Shown: positions 17,141-24,913 of the stretch, in pieces
How the letters are laid out: every line of letters starts with the position of its first letter
How positions within the stretch are numbered: the stretch's first letter is position 1
NCBI RefSeq assembly: GCF_001420995.1
Contig: NZ_CP012184.1
Location: forward strand, 2,650,501 to 2,714,500
Source: Pseudonocardia sp. EC080619-01
Lineage (GTDB): Bacteria; Actinomycetota; Actinomycetes; Mycobacteriales; Pseudonocardiaceae
Direction: 5' to 3'
Length of the DNA: 64,000 nt
Notes under the pieces: model-generated
The model's database searches: none
What the model was told of the DNA's origin: nothing
What the model saw: the letters and a program-made list of their open reading frames with translations, nothing else
Position numbers and translations under genes: made by a program

Positions 17141-17647
17141 TCAGACCCCGGTGCGCCCGTCGATGCGCTCCCGGATCAGGTCCGCGTGCCCGCAGTGCCG
17201 CGCGTACTCGGCGACGACGTGGGTCAGCACCCACACCACCGACACCTCGTGCCCGTCGAGCGAGCCGGTGCCGTCCGGTCCGGCCTCGGCGCAGACCGCG
17301 CGGGCGTGCGCGACCTCCGCCTCCCAGGCGGCGAGGGCCTCGGCGAACCCGGTGCCGTCGAGCTCGAACCCACCGTCGTGGCCGGTCCCCGCCTCGCGGC
17401 CGTGCAGCGGCGGGAGGTCCGCGCCACCCAGCACCGTGCGGAACCAGTTCCGCTCGACCGCGGTCAGGTGCCGGACCAGCCCGAGCAGCGTCATCGACGA
17501 CGGCTCCACCGGCGCACGGCGCAGCTGCTCGTCGGTCAGTCCGTCGCACCTGCCGATCAGGGTGGCCCGGTAGAAGTCGAGCCACCCGGCGAGCGTGGTC
17601 ACCGGATCGGCCTGCATCGGCGGGATGCCGCGTTCGGTCGTCGTCAC
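17141..17647 (-). CDS. DinB family protein (DUF664 type)
   Basis: A four-helix-bundle protein of 168 residues from a GTG at 17647, or of 158 from an ATG at 17617. The N-terminal helix has LAGWLDFYRATLIGRCDGL. Metal-ligand candidates are the His in LGLVRHLTAVERNWF and HVVAEYARHCGHADLIRER. The family includes thiol-dependent transferases, bacillithiol or mycothiol S-transferase-like, so a mycothiol link is possible in an actinobacterium. It faces a SRPBCC gene across 90 bp. Confidence 0.87.
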   Translation of the reverse strand: MTTTERGIPPMQADPVTTLAGWLDFYRATLIGRCDGLTDEQLRRAPVEPSSMTLLGLVRHLTAVERNWFRTVLGGADLPPLHGREAGTGHDGGFELDGTGFAEALAAWEAEVAHARAVCAEAGPDGTGSLDGHEVSVVWVLTHVVAEYARHCGHADLIRERIDGRTGV

Positions 17648-17737
17648 GCGGAGATCGTGGCAGCGGGGTCCGACAACGAGCGCGTGCCGTCCCGCCACGA
17701 CGGGACAGCCCGTTCCCGGGCGTGCTCCACTCCGGTG

Positions 17738-18187
17738 GTGACCGAGCAGACCGTCGTCTCCAGCACCCGGGAGATCGCCGCACCCGCGGACCGCATCTTC
17801 GAACTCGTCGCCGACCCGGCACGGCAGCCGCGCTGGGACGGCAACGACAACCTCGCCCACGCCGCTCCCGGACAACGGGTGCACCGGACCGGCGAGGTCT
17901 TCACGACCACGCTGACGCTCGGCACCGTCCGGGAGAACCGGGTCGTCGAGTTCGAGGAGGGACGGGTGATCGCCTGGCTCCCCTCGGAGCCCGGCAGTCC
18001 ACCGCCCGGCCACCTGTGGCGCTGGGAGCTGGACGCGCTCGGCCCCGGACGGACCCGGGTGACCCACACCTACGACTGGTCGGAGCTGACCGACGCGAAC
18101 CGGCTGACCCGTGCTCGCGCCACGACAGCGGACCGGCTGGCGGCCTCGCTGGACCGCCTCGCCGAGCTGGCCGAATCATCCGAGTGA
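17738..18187 (+). CDS. SRPBCC family protein
   Basis: A 149-residue START-like fold protein beginning VTEQTVVSSTREIAAPADRI, the usual first strand and helix (IFELVADPARQPRWDG). Later strands include NRVVEFEEGRVIAWLP and GRTRVTHTYDWSEL, and the long C-terminal helix is TADRLAASLDRLAELAESSE. A second GTG one codon upstream is possible. The ligand is unknown. A DUF6194 gene follows on the same strand after 53 bp. Confidence 0.85.
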   Translation: MTEQTVVSSTREIAAPADRIFELVADPARQPRWDGNDNLAHAAPGQRVHRTGEVFTTTLTLGTVRENRVVEFEEGRVIAWLPSEPGSPPPGHLWRWELDALGPGRTRVTHTYDWSELTDANRLTRARATTADRLAASLDRLAELAESSE

Positions 18188-18240
18188 TCTGCATCACTTG
18201 ATCCGCACATCGCCCGGTGGAATCGTGCTGTCTTGGCGCA

Positions 18241-18666
18241 ATGGACCCCGACGAGATCGCCACCCTCCTGGCCGGCTATCCCGGCACCCGGCTGATCGAG
18301 GCGAACGGTGACGTCTTCGCCATCCACGACCCGGACGACGACTACGACCAGCGCCCCCGCCAGGGCTGGGCGACCGTCGTGAACTCCGACGTCAACGACG
18401 CCGCGTCCGACCTGGACCGGCCCGGCGTCTTCCGCCTCAACATCGGCCTGCCGAAGCCGCGGTTCGCCGAGCTGTTCCCGGTGGCGGCCGAGCACGACAC
18501 GACCGCCCTCGACACCCTCTTCCCGCACCCGGTCTACGGGGCCTACCACTGGGTGAGCGTGATCAACCCGGACCAGACGTGGCCGCAGGTCCAGGCACTG
18601 CTGGACGAGGCGCACGCCTTCGCCGTCCGGAAGCACGACAACGCCGCACGCCGGCGCCGGGCCTGA
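18241..18666 (+). CDS. DUF6194 family protein
   Basis: A 141-residue protein starting MDPDEIATLLAGYPGTRLIEAN. The conserved family stretches are AASDLDRPGVFRLNIGLPKP and DTLFPHPVYGAYHWVSVINP, followed by a helix ending KHDNAARRRRA. No catalytic residues are known for the family and no membrane segments are seen. The repeat array 18846-19030 lies downstream, between this gene and tRNA-Ser. Confidence 0.82.
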   Translation: MDPDEIATLLAGYPGTRLIEANGDVFAIHDPDDDYDQRPRQGWATVVNSDVNDAASDLDRPGVFRLNIGLPKPRFAELFPVAAEHDTTALDTLFPHPVYGAYHWVSVINPDQTWPQVQALLDEAHAFAVRKHDNAARRRRA

Positions 18667-18845
18667 CCGGCCCACCCCGCCGGAACTCGTCCGCGCCCGG
18701 AACACTCTCGCCGAGATGCAGCTCAGAGTCCCTCCCGGCGTGCGCGGACGACGCTGAGCCGCATCTCGGCGGCAATCGTCCGGATGCGGACGGTCCGGCC
18801 GGAGCAGCCCGCCGAACCCGAGACGGGCAGGGTCCCGACCGTCGC

Positions 18846-19030
18846 CGCACAGCCCGCGGGTGTGCCGCACAGGACAGCGCGCTCCCGCACAGGAACGGCC
18901 CTGTGCGGGAGCCGGTCGTCCTGTGCGGGAGCCGGTCCACGTGCGCGGGAGCCGGTCCACGTGTGCGGGAGCCGATCGACGTGTGCAGGAGCCGGTCCAC
19001 GTGCGCGGGAGCCGGTCCAGGTGTGCGGGT
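18846..19030. repeat. Head-to-head 20-bp repeat array A
   Basis: The 419 bp between 18667 and 19085 hold no credible gene but do hold this array. CGCACAG recurs at 18846, 18866 and 18886, exactly 20 bp apart. The orientation then flips through the hairpin CTCCCGCACAGG (18882-18893) / CCTGTGCGGGAG (18900-18911). Six 20-bp units of type GTGCGGGAGCCGGTCCACGT run from 18901 to 19020, with a partial unit after. The units are related to arrays B and C. Confidence 0.85.
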
Positions 19031-19085
19031 GCGGGTGCGGGGACGGCGTGGGGCGCGGCGGCGTCGGCGGAGCCCCGTCGGCCGG

Positions 19086-19171
19086 TGGCGGAAGCGGGGG
19101 GATTCGAACCCCCGGTCCTTTCGGACGCCCGCTTTCAAGGCGGGTGCATTCGGCCGCTCTGCCACGCTTCC
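19086..19171 (-). tRNA. serT: tRNA-Ser(TGA)
   Basis: Read on the minus strand, the gene begins GGAAGCGTGGCAGAGCGG. The anticodon stem CCCGC/GCGGG encloses CTTGAAA, giving anticodon TGA. A long serine-type variable arm (CGTCCGAAAGGACCG) follows, then the T-loop GGTTCGAATCC, acceptor CGCTTCC, discriminator G and an encoded CCA. The 86-nt length fits a class II tRNA. Decodes UCN, mainly UCA. Confidence 0.96.
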
Positions 19172-19202
19172 GCACGGCAGGGTAGCGGGTGCGTCGTGGG
19201 CG

Positions 19203-19994
19203 TCAGCGATCCGCGCGGTGGTAGGTCACCGCACCCATCCGTGTGCTGCCGTGCCCGACGACGACCGACTCGGAGAATCCGGCCTCGGCCAGCACCTCCG
19301 GAACCGGCCGGCCCCCACCGTGACCGTGCGCTGGGTCCGCGCCGTGACCGTGCGCCGGGTCCGCGCCGCGCCCGTGCGCCGGGTCCGCGCCCCGCCCGTG
19401 GCCATGGCCGTGCCCGTGGCCCTGACCGTGGCCGTGGCCGCACCCCCCGCCGAAGCCCAGGCGCCGTGCGGCCGGATCGAGCCGGTGCAGGAGCGACAGC
19501 ACCCGGTTCACCGGCCGCATCGGACCCGCGACCCGCGGGTCGGCGTCGAGGTCGACGAGGTGCAGGCTCCCGCCGGGCGCGAGCACCCGGCGCACCTCGC
19601 GCAGCGCGGACACCTGCCGGTCGGCGGGCAGGTGGTGCAGCATCAGCGACGACAGGACGCGGTCGACGCTGCCGTCGTCGTAGGGGAGGTCCTCGGCGAC
19701 CCCCTCGTCGAGCTGGAGCGCGAGGCCCTCGTCGGCGGCCTTGCGACGGGCGATGCCGAGCGCCTCGCCGTCCGGGTCCAGGCCGATCACGGTCGCCCCG
19801 GGGACGGCCCGCTTCGCCCGGAGCACGACGTTCCCGGTCCCGCACCCGATCTCCAGGACGGTCGAGCCCGGCTGGATCCCGGCCTGGGCGACCAGCCTCC
19901 AGTATATCCCGGTCGCCCCCATCAGGGTGGCGAAGCCGTCGTAGCCGGGCAGCAGCCGCGGGCTGACGAGCGCGGGCAGGTAGTCGGTCGACAT
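19203..19994 (-). CDS. SAM-dependent methyltransferase with His/Gly-rich insertion
   Basis: A class I methyltransferase of 263 residues. Motif I is VLEIGCGTGNVVLRAKRAVP near 46-65. The acidic Asp of strand 2 is in VIGLDPDGEALG, motif IV region RVLSSLMLHHLP and post-motif RRVLAPGGSLHLVDLDA follow. Between the core and the last strand lies a low-complexity stretch of about 45 residues (roughly 185-230), GHGHGQGHGHGHGHGRG then repeats of the type RGADPAHG. It could bind Ni or Zn ions, or it may be a simple expansion. The start MSTDYLPALVSPRLL faces the AraC regulator across 84 bp. The substrate is unknown. Confidence 0.88.
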   Translation of the reverse strand: MSTDYLPALVSPRLLPGYDGFATLMGATGIYWRLVAQAGIQPGSTVLEIGCGTGNVVLRAKRAVPGATVIGLDPDGEALGIARRKAADEGLALQLDEGVAEDLPYDDGSVDRVLSSLMLHHLPADRQVSALREVRRVLAPGGSLHLVDLDADPRVAGPMRPVNRVLSLLHRLDPAARRLGFGGGCGHGHGQGHGHGHGHGRGADPAHGRGADPAHGHGADPAHGHGGGRPVPEVLAEAGFSESVVVGHGSTRMGAVTYHRADR

Positions 19995-20078
19995 GACCCC
20001 TCCGTGGTACGAAACTCGTGTGCTGAACCCAGCTTCCGTCGCCGTTGACCGGCGCACAATGAAGGATGTGCGGCGCTG

Positions 20079-20954
20079 ATGAGACGATCTTCCGATGTGC
20101 CTCTGATGGGGTTCATCCACTCTCCGGTGCCGATCGTCGTCCAGCGCGGGTCGGGTTCCGGGCTCGCGGAGGTCCCCCGGATGCGCGGCGAGCACGCCCA
20201 CGACTTCCTGTGCCTGATCCACCTCGTGGAGGGCCGCTGGACCCGCCGCGTCGACGGACGGGCGTGGGAACTCGCCGCGGGCGACGCGTTCGTCGTCGCA
20301 CCGGGGGCGGTCATCGGCGCCGCCGACGACGATCCGCCGGCGTCCGGGGCGGCCTGGACCGTCCTCTTCCCGGCGGAGGCGGTCGACCCGGACGCGGCCG
20401 CGCCGCTGGTGTCCTGGCGTGGGCACCCGTTGCTCGCACCGTTCGTCGGCAACCACCGTGGCGGGGCGCAGCGGCTGGTCGTCCCGCCCGCGGACCGGCC
20501 CGGCTGGCTCGCCCGGCTCGACGCACTGGAGACCGAATTGACCGAGCGGCGCGACGGCTACGCCGAGGCCGCCCGCGCCCACCTCACTCTGCTGCTCGTC
20601 GCGCTCGGACGCCTGCAGGACGACGTCCCGGCCGAGGCCACGGACCCGCAGCTCGCCGCCGTCTTCGAGCTGATCGAGCAACGCTTCCGGGACCCGATCT
20701 CGCTGCGCGACGTCGCCTCGGCGCTCGGGCTCACGCCGGGTCACCTGACGACGGTGGTCGGCCGCGGGACCGGCCGGACCGTGCAGCAGTGGATCACCGA
20801 GCGACGGATGCGCGAGGCCCGGCGGCTGCTGGTGGGCACCGAGCTGACGGTCACGGACATCGGCCGGCGGGTCGGCTACCGGGATGCCGGCTACTTCGTC
20901 CGACGCTTCCGCACGGCGCACGGGCGGAGCCCCGCGGCCTGGCGCCGGGGCTGA
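20079..20954 (+). CDS. AraC family transcriptional regulator
   Basis: A 291-residue regulator with an N-terminal cupin-like sensing domain (about 30-110, HAHDFLCLIHLVEGRWTRRV and GDAFVVAPGAVIGA) and a C-terminal pair of helix-turn-helix motifs. The second has the family signature VTDIGRRVGYRDAGYFVRRFRTAHGRSPAAWRR. It is divergent from the His-rich methyltransferase gene, its most likely target. The ligand is unknown. Confidence 0.92.
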   Translation: MRRSSDVPLMGFIHSPVPIVVQRGSGSGLAEVPRMRGEHAHDFLCLIHLVEGRWTRRVDGRAWELAAGDAFVVAPGAVIGAADDDPPASGAAWTVLFPAEAVDPDAAAPLVSWRGHPLLAPFVGNHRGGAQRLVVPPADRPGWLARLDALETELTERRDGYAEAARAHLTLLLVALGRLQDDVPAEATDPQLAAVFELIEQRFRDPISLRDVASALGLTPGHLTTVVGRGTGRTVQQWITERRMREARRLLVGTELTVTDIGRRVGYRDAGYFVRRFRTAHGRSPAAWRRG

Positions 20955-21036
20955 CCCCCGACGGGCGGACGCATCGCCGGTGTGCGGGCAGGCCGGGTGT
21001 GGTGGGATCTTCCCGACTCGGCTTCGGGAGGTCGGC

Positions 21037-21969
21037 GTGCGGTTCGACGAGAACGCCAGGCTGGACACGTCCGGTGTGGACGACCTGCGTGGCTCTGGCG
21101 GCGGTGGCCGCGGTGTCGGTGGCCGGGTCGCCGGCGCCGGCGGCGGGCTCGGGATCGTCGGCCTGGTCATCTACCTGCTGCTGTCGAACTTCGCGGGCGT
21201 CGACATGGGTGGCATGGCCGCCGGTGGCGGCTACCCGAGCCTCGACCAGGTCGGTGCGGGCCAGACCGCGGACAGCTCGTCGCTGGCGCAGAACTGCGCG
21301 ACCGGGGCGTCGGCGAACAACTCGACGGACTGCCGGATGGTCGCCGTCGTGAACTCCCTGGACGACTTCTGGGCGGGCCAGTTCTCGTCCGGCTTCGAGC
21401 GGCCGCGGACGAACTTCTTCTCCGGCGGCGTCAGCACCCAGGGCTGCGGCTCCGCGACGTCGGACAGCGGTCCGTTCTACTGCCCGGCCGACTCCGAGAT
21501 CTACATCGACCTGACGTTCTTCGAGGACCTGCAGACCCGGTTCGGCGCGCAGGGCGGCCCGTTCGCGCAGTCGTACGTGATGGCGCACGAGTACGGCCAC
21601 CACATCCAGAACCTGCTCGGCACCAACCGCCGCGTGGGCAACGAGACCGGCCCGACCTCGGGCTCGGTCCGCCTCGAGCTCCAGGCCGACTGCTACGCCG
21701 GTGTCTGGGCCCACCACGCGACGACGGTCCCCGGCGACTCCGGCCGGCCGCTGATCACCGAGCTGGACCAGTCCGACATCGACGCGGCGCTCGACACCGC
21801 CGAGAAGATCGGCGACGACCACATCCAGTCGACCCTGGGCAGCGGCCGGGTCGACGAGTCCCAGTTCTCGCACGGCAGCTCCGCCCAGCGCGAGCGGTGG
21901 TTCACCACCGGATTGCAGACCGGCGACCCGAACGCCTGCGACACCTTCGCCGCCCGCACCCTCGGCTGA
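21037..21969 (+). CDS. Neutral zinc metallopeptidase, YpfJ/KPN_02809 family
   Basis: A 310-residue protein from a GTG at 21037. A short basic/Gly-rich N-terminus is followed by one membrane segment (about 33-50, GGLGIVGLVIYLLLSNFAG), placing the rest outside the cell. The zinc motif is HEYGHH in SYVMAHEYGHHIQNLLG, with a third ligand Glu in RLELQADCYAGVWAHH. The ending RERWFTTGLQTGDPNACDTFA matches the family. Function is not established; it probably cleaves proteins at the envelope. The convergent palindrome follows its stop. Confidence 0.92.
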   Translation: MRFDENARLDTSGVDDLRGSGGGGRGVGGRVAGAGGGLGIVGLVIYLLLSNFAGVDMGGMAAGGGYPSLDQVGAGQTADSSSLAQNCATGASANNSTDCRMVAVVNSLDDFWAGQFSSGFERPRTNFFSGGVSTQGCGSATSDSGPFYCPADSEIYIDLTFFEDLQTRFGAQGGPFAQSYVMAHEYGHHIQNLLGTNRRVGNETGPTSGSVRLELQADCYAGVWAHHATTVPGDSGRPLITELDQSDIDAALDTAEKIGDDHIQSTLGSGRVDESQFSHGSSAQRERWFTTGLQTGDPNACDTFAARTLG

Positions 21970-21983
21970 CCCACACATCCCCT

Positions 21984-22027
21984 CGTGAGTGCTTGAGTCG
22001 GTCCTGGCCGACACACAATCACTCACG
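21984..22027. terminator. Palindrome CGTGAGTG...CACTCACG between convergent genes
   Basis: Arms CGTGAGTG (21984-21991) and CACTCACG (22020-22027), with inner arms GTCGG/CCGAC around TCCTGG, lie after the zinc peptidase and over the last codons of the TetR gene. Position suggests a bidirectional terminator. The outer arms are the same as those of the palindrome at 36427-36480. Confidence 0.6.
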
Positions 22028-22622
22028 GGCGGCGGAGCCGCCCGACCTGGTGCTCGACGGCCCCGACAGCGGATGCCGGGGCGTACTCACCGAGCAGGAT
22101 CCCCTCGGCCAGCCCACCGACCAGCGCGATCAGCACCGTCGCCTCCTGCTCGGCGTCCACGGCGCCGATCTCGCCCTGCGCGTGCGCCGCGTCCAGGCGG
22201 CTGGCGACGGCCTCGCGGATCAGCCGGTTGCCCGAACGGTAGGTCTCGCGCATCGCCGCGTCGCCGAGGGCGCGGATCAGGAACGCCGAGCCGACGCGCG
22301 CGTCGGTGGCGGCGTCGTCGTCGAGCGGGAGGAGCGCGACCAGCAGCGCGCGGACCTCGTCGAGCGGCGTCGCAGGTCGGGCGGCGGCCAGCTGCGCGCG
22401 GATCCGCTCGTCGATACGGAGCTGGAGCTGCTGTGCGGCGTAGCCGAGCAGCTCGTCGCGCGAGGTGAAGTAGTGCTGGACCCGGCCCTTGGAGACACCG
22501 GCCTCCTGCGCGACGCGGGCCAGGCTGACCGCCTCCAGGCCCTCGTCCGCCGCCACCCGCCAGAGCGCCTCCACGATCTCGCCGCGACGCTGCCCGTGAT
22601 CGACGAGTCTCGGCACCCGCAT
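22023..22622 (-). CDS. TetR family transcriptional regulator
   Basis: A 199-residue repressor-type protein. The N-terminal helix-turn-helix is IVEALWRVAADEGLEAVSLARVAQEAGVSKGRVQHYF (about 16-52; the recognition helix is VSKGRVQHYF), followed by an all-helical ligand domain. It is divergent from an alpha/beta hydrolase gene with 80 bp between, which contains repeated TCCGATCG elements; control of that hydrolase and its partner is the simplest reading. The inducer is unknown. Confidence 0.92.
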   Translation of the reverse strand: MRVPRLVDHGQRRGEIVEALWRVAADEGLEAVSLARVAQEAGVSKGRVQHYFTSRDELLGYAAQQLQLRIDERIRAQLAAARPATPLDEVRALLVALLPLDDDAATDARVGSAFLIRALGDAAMRETYRSGNRLIREAVASRLDAAHAQGEIGAVDAEQEATVLIALVGGLAEGILLGEYAPASAVGAVEHQVGRLRRP

Positions 22623-22635
22623 CCCCTCGTTGCAA

Positions 22636-22681
22636 TCCGATCGGCTTGCATACAGCCGAGCCGCTCTTTACAGTCCGATCG
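22636..22681. promoter_or_regulatory. Candidate TetR operator region with two TCCGATCG sites
   Basis: TCCGATCG occurs at 22636-22643 and 22674-22681, and an inverted repeat CGGCT-7-AGCCG lies at 22642-22658. All are in the 80-bp space between the divergent TetR and hydrolase starts. Position and symmetry support an operator; binding is inferred. Confidence 0.45.
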
Positions 22682-22702
22682 TATCGTCAAGGAGGGGGCG
22701 CG

Positions 22703-23560
22703 ATGCGGACCGGACACTTCACCGGCCCGGCGGCACGGGACCGGTACCGCGCGCTGTACGACGCAGCGGTCGCGACGCTGCCGCCGTCGACCGCGCGGGA
22801 CGTCGGGACAACCCACGGCACCGTCCGGGTACTGACCTGTGAGGGCGCGTCCGGGGACCCGCTCGTCCTGCTTCCCGGAGCGGGCGCGCCCGGGCTGAGC
22901 TGGGCACCGAACGTGCCGTCGCTGCGGGGACTCGGCACCGTGCACCTGGTCGACCCGCTGGGCGGGCCCGGCGCGAGCCACCAGGACGTGCCGATCCGCG
23001 ACGTCGCCGACCAGGCCCGCTGGCTGCGGGCGCTGCTCGACGGGCTGGACCTGCCGTCGTTCCACCTGGTGGGGACGTCGATGGGCGGCCGGATCGCCTT
23101 CGAGCTGGCCCGGCGCGCACCACAGGGACTGCGGACGCTCACCCTGCTCGAACCGGCGAACACGTTCGCCCGCCTCCCGCTCGGGACGGTCGTGGCCTCG
23201 GTCGGCGCGCTGCCCGGGGCCCCGGCCCGCATGCGGCGCCGATTCCTCGACCGGATCGGCGACGGCGGCGCGAGTGGAGACGATCCCGTCCTGCAGCTGA
23301 TCGACGCCGGGATGTCCGGTTACGCGTCCGCGGTGCCGTTCCCACCGCTCCCCTCGCCCGCGGACGTCCGCGCGGTCGCGGTACCGACGCTCGTCCTGCT
23401 GGGCGGGCGCAGCACGATGCTCGACGCGGGCCGGGCCCGCGAGCGCGCCGGGCTGCTGCCACGCGGGACGGTCGAGCTGTGGCCGGACGCCTCGCACGCG
23501 CTGCCCGGGGAGTTCCCGGAGCGGGTGGCGGACCGGATGACGGCGCTGGTGACGTCGTGA
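22703..23560 (+). CDS. Alpha/beta fold hydrolase
   Basis: A 285-residue hydrolase starting MRTGHFTGPAARDRYRALYD, chosen because a strong ribosome site AAGGAGGGGG lies at 22689-22698. The oxyanion region is LVLLPGAGAPGLSW, the nucleophile elbow is LVGTSMGGRIAFEL, the acid lies near LVLLGGRSTMLD, and the catalytic His is in WPDASHALPGEFPE. Its stop overlaps the GTG of the VC0807 gene, so the two are cotranslated. The TetR gene diverges from it. The substrate is unknown. Confidence 0.9.
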   Translation: MRTGHFTGPAARDRYRALYDAAVATLPPSTARDVGTTHGTVRVLTCEGASGDPLVLLPGAGAPGLSWAPNVPSLRGLGTVHLVDPLGGPGASHQDVPIRDVADQARWLRALLDGLDLPSFHLVGTSMGGRIAFELARRAPQGLRTLTLLEPANTFARLPLGTVVASVGALPGAPARMRRRFLDRIGDGGASGDDPVLQLIDAGMSGYASAVPFPPLPSPADVRAVAVPTLVLLGGRSTMLDAGRARERAGLLPRGTVELWPDASHALPGEFPERVADRMTALVTS

Positions 23561-24174
23561 ACCGGCGCGAGCTGCTCGCAACGGTCGGGATCGACGTCGT
23601 CGCACCGCTGGCGATCTTCTACGGCCTGCGCGCGTCCGGCGTCGGCGCCGGGACCGCGCTGCTCGCGGGAGCGGCCGCCCCCGCGGTTCGGGCGTCGTAC
23701 GTGCTGGTCCGGCACCGGCGGGTCGAGTGGTTCGCGGTGCTCGTCCTGGTCCTGTGCGTCGCGAGCGCGGCGACCTCGCTGGTCAGCGGGGACGAACGAG
23801 TGCTGCTCGCCCGGGACGGGCTCGTCACGGCGGCGCTCGGTGCGACATTGCTGGTCACGGTGCCGACCGCACGTCCGGCGCTGTTCACGATCGGCCGGAT
23901 CACACTGAGCCGGGCCGGGCACGATCCCGACGGGTGGGACCGCCTGTGGGCGGACTCGTCCCGGTTCCGGACGATCTGGCGGTGGCTCACCGCGTGGTGG
24001 GCCCTGGGCCTGTTCGCCGATGCCGCGCTCCGTGTGGTGGCCGCCTACGCGCTGCCGGTCGACGTCGTCCCCGCCGTGCACGCGGTACAGTGGTTCGCCG
24101 TGCTCGCCGTACTACTGGTGGGCGGGCAGGTGTGGCTGCGACTGCCACGCCACCGGGACCTCGTCTTCAGCTGA
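23557..24174 (+). CDS. VC0807 family membrane protein
   Basis: A 205-residue integral membrane protein with about six hydrophobic segments, beginning VNRRELLATVGIDVVAPLAIFYGLRASGVG. The family pattern D-x-x-x-P-L-x-x-F-Y-G-L-R is clear. The GTG at 23557 overlaps the hydrolase TGA by 4 bp (GTGA). Its end overlaps the convergent acetyltransferase end by 8 bp. The family often sits beside a TetR regulator; its function is unknown, perhaps transport or membrane protection. Confidence 0.8.
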   Translation: MNRRELLATVGIDVVAPLAIFYGLRASGVGAGTALLAGAAAPAVRASYVLVRHRRVEWFAVLVLVLCVASAATSLVSGDERVLLARDGLVTAALGATLLVTVPTARPALFTIGRITLSRAGHDPDGWDRLWADSSRFRTIWRWLTAWWALGLFADAALRVVAAYALPVDVVPAVHAVQWFAVLAVLLVGGQVWLRLPRHRDLVFS

Positions 24175-24856
24175 CCCGCGGCGGATCGGCGGCCAGGAAG
24201 TCCGCGAGCTCCGTCGTGTAGCCCCGCACACCGAGCTCCCACCCGGGCCGGACGAACGCCTCGCGGGCCAGCAGCTGCCGGTGCTCCACCGTCCGACGGT
24301 CACGGGTGGCCGTGAGTGCGGTGCCGTCGTGCACGTAGCCGAGCCGGGCGGAGACGGTCGCGGACGCGGCGTTGCCCTCGACGTACTCCGAGCGCGCCGC
24401 CGTCGCACCGAGGTGGTCGAACGCGAACGCCAGCACCGCCGCCCGCATCTCGGTGCCGTACCCCTGTCCCTGGTACCGCAGGCCCAGGTAGGAGCCGGTG
24501 TGCACCTCACGGAGGACACCGAAACGGTCGGCCATCAGGTCCTGCAGACCGATCACAGCGCCGCCGGCCCGCACGAGGAACTGCACCGCCCACGACTCCG
24601 GCGCCGCCCGAGCCCGGTTCGACCAGAAGTACTGCGCGACGCCGCGCCCCAGGTACCGCGGGTCGGCATCGGTCCATGGGGCCCGGAACGGCATCTCGTC
24701 GGCGGGGTGGATGCCGGTGGAGTGGAGCATCGTCACGAACTCGCGGAGCGTCGCGTCGTCCTCCGGGCGCAGCTCCAGCCGCGGCGTGCGCAGCACGAGC
24801 CCCGACAACGGCCACGGGTCGGGGACGGGGTCGATCGGCGCCGGGAGCACGTCCAT
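24167..24856 (-). CDS. GNAT family N-acetyltransferase
   Basis: A 229-residue acetyltransferase of the RimJ/RimL-like group. The first strand is LVLRTPRLELRPEDDATLREF, the acetyl-CoA loop GLRYQGQGYGTEMRAAVLAFAF, and the last region EYVEGNAASATVSARLGYVHDG has the typical Asn-Ala-Ala-Ser pattern. The start at 24856 (MDVLPAPIDPVPDPW) faces the quinone oxidoreductase gene. The acceptor is unknown. Confidence 0.9.
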   Translation of the reverse strand: MDVLPAPIDPVPDPWPLSGLVLRTPRLELRPEDDATLREFVTMLHSTGIHPADEMPFRAPWTDADPRYLGRGVAQYFWSNRARAAPESWAVQFLVRAGGAVIGLQDLMADRFGVLREVHTGSYLGLRYQGQGYGTEMRAAVLAFAFDHLGATAARSEYVEGNAASATVSARLGYVHDGTALTATRDRRTVEHRQLLAREAFVRPGWELGVRGYTTELADFLAADPPRVS

Positions 24857-24913
24857 GGTCCACGGACCCTGCCGGATCGCCCGGGACGGCGCGACGGAAT
24901 ACCGTCGACGACC

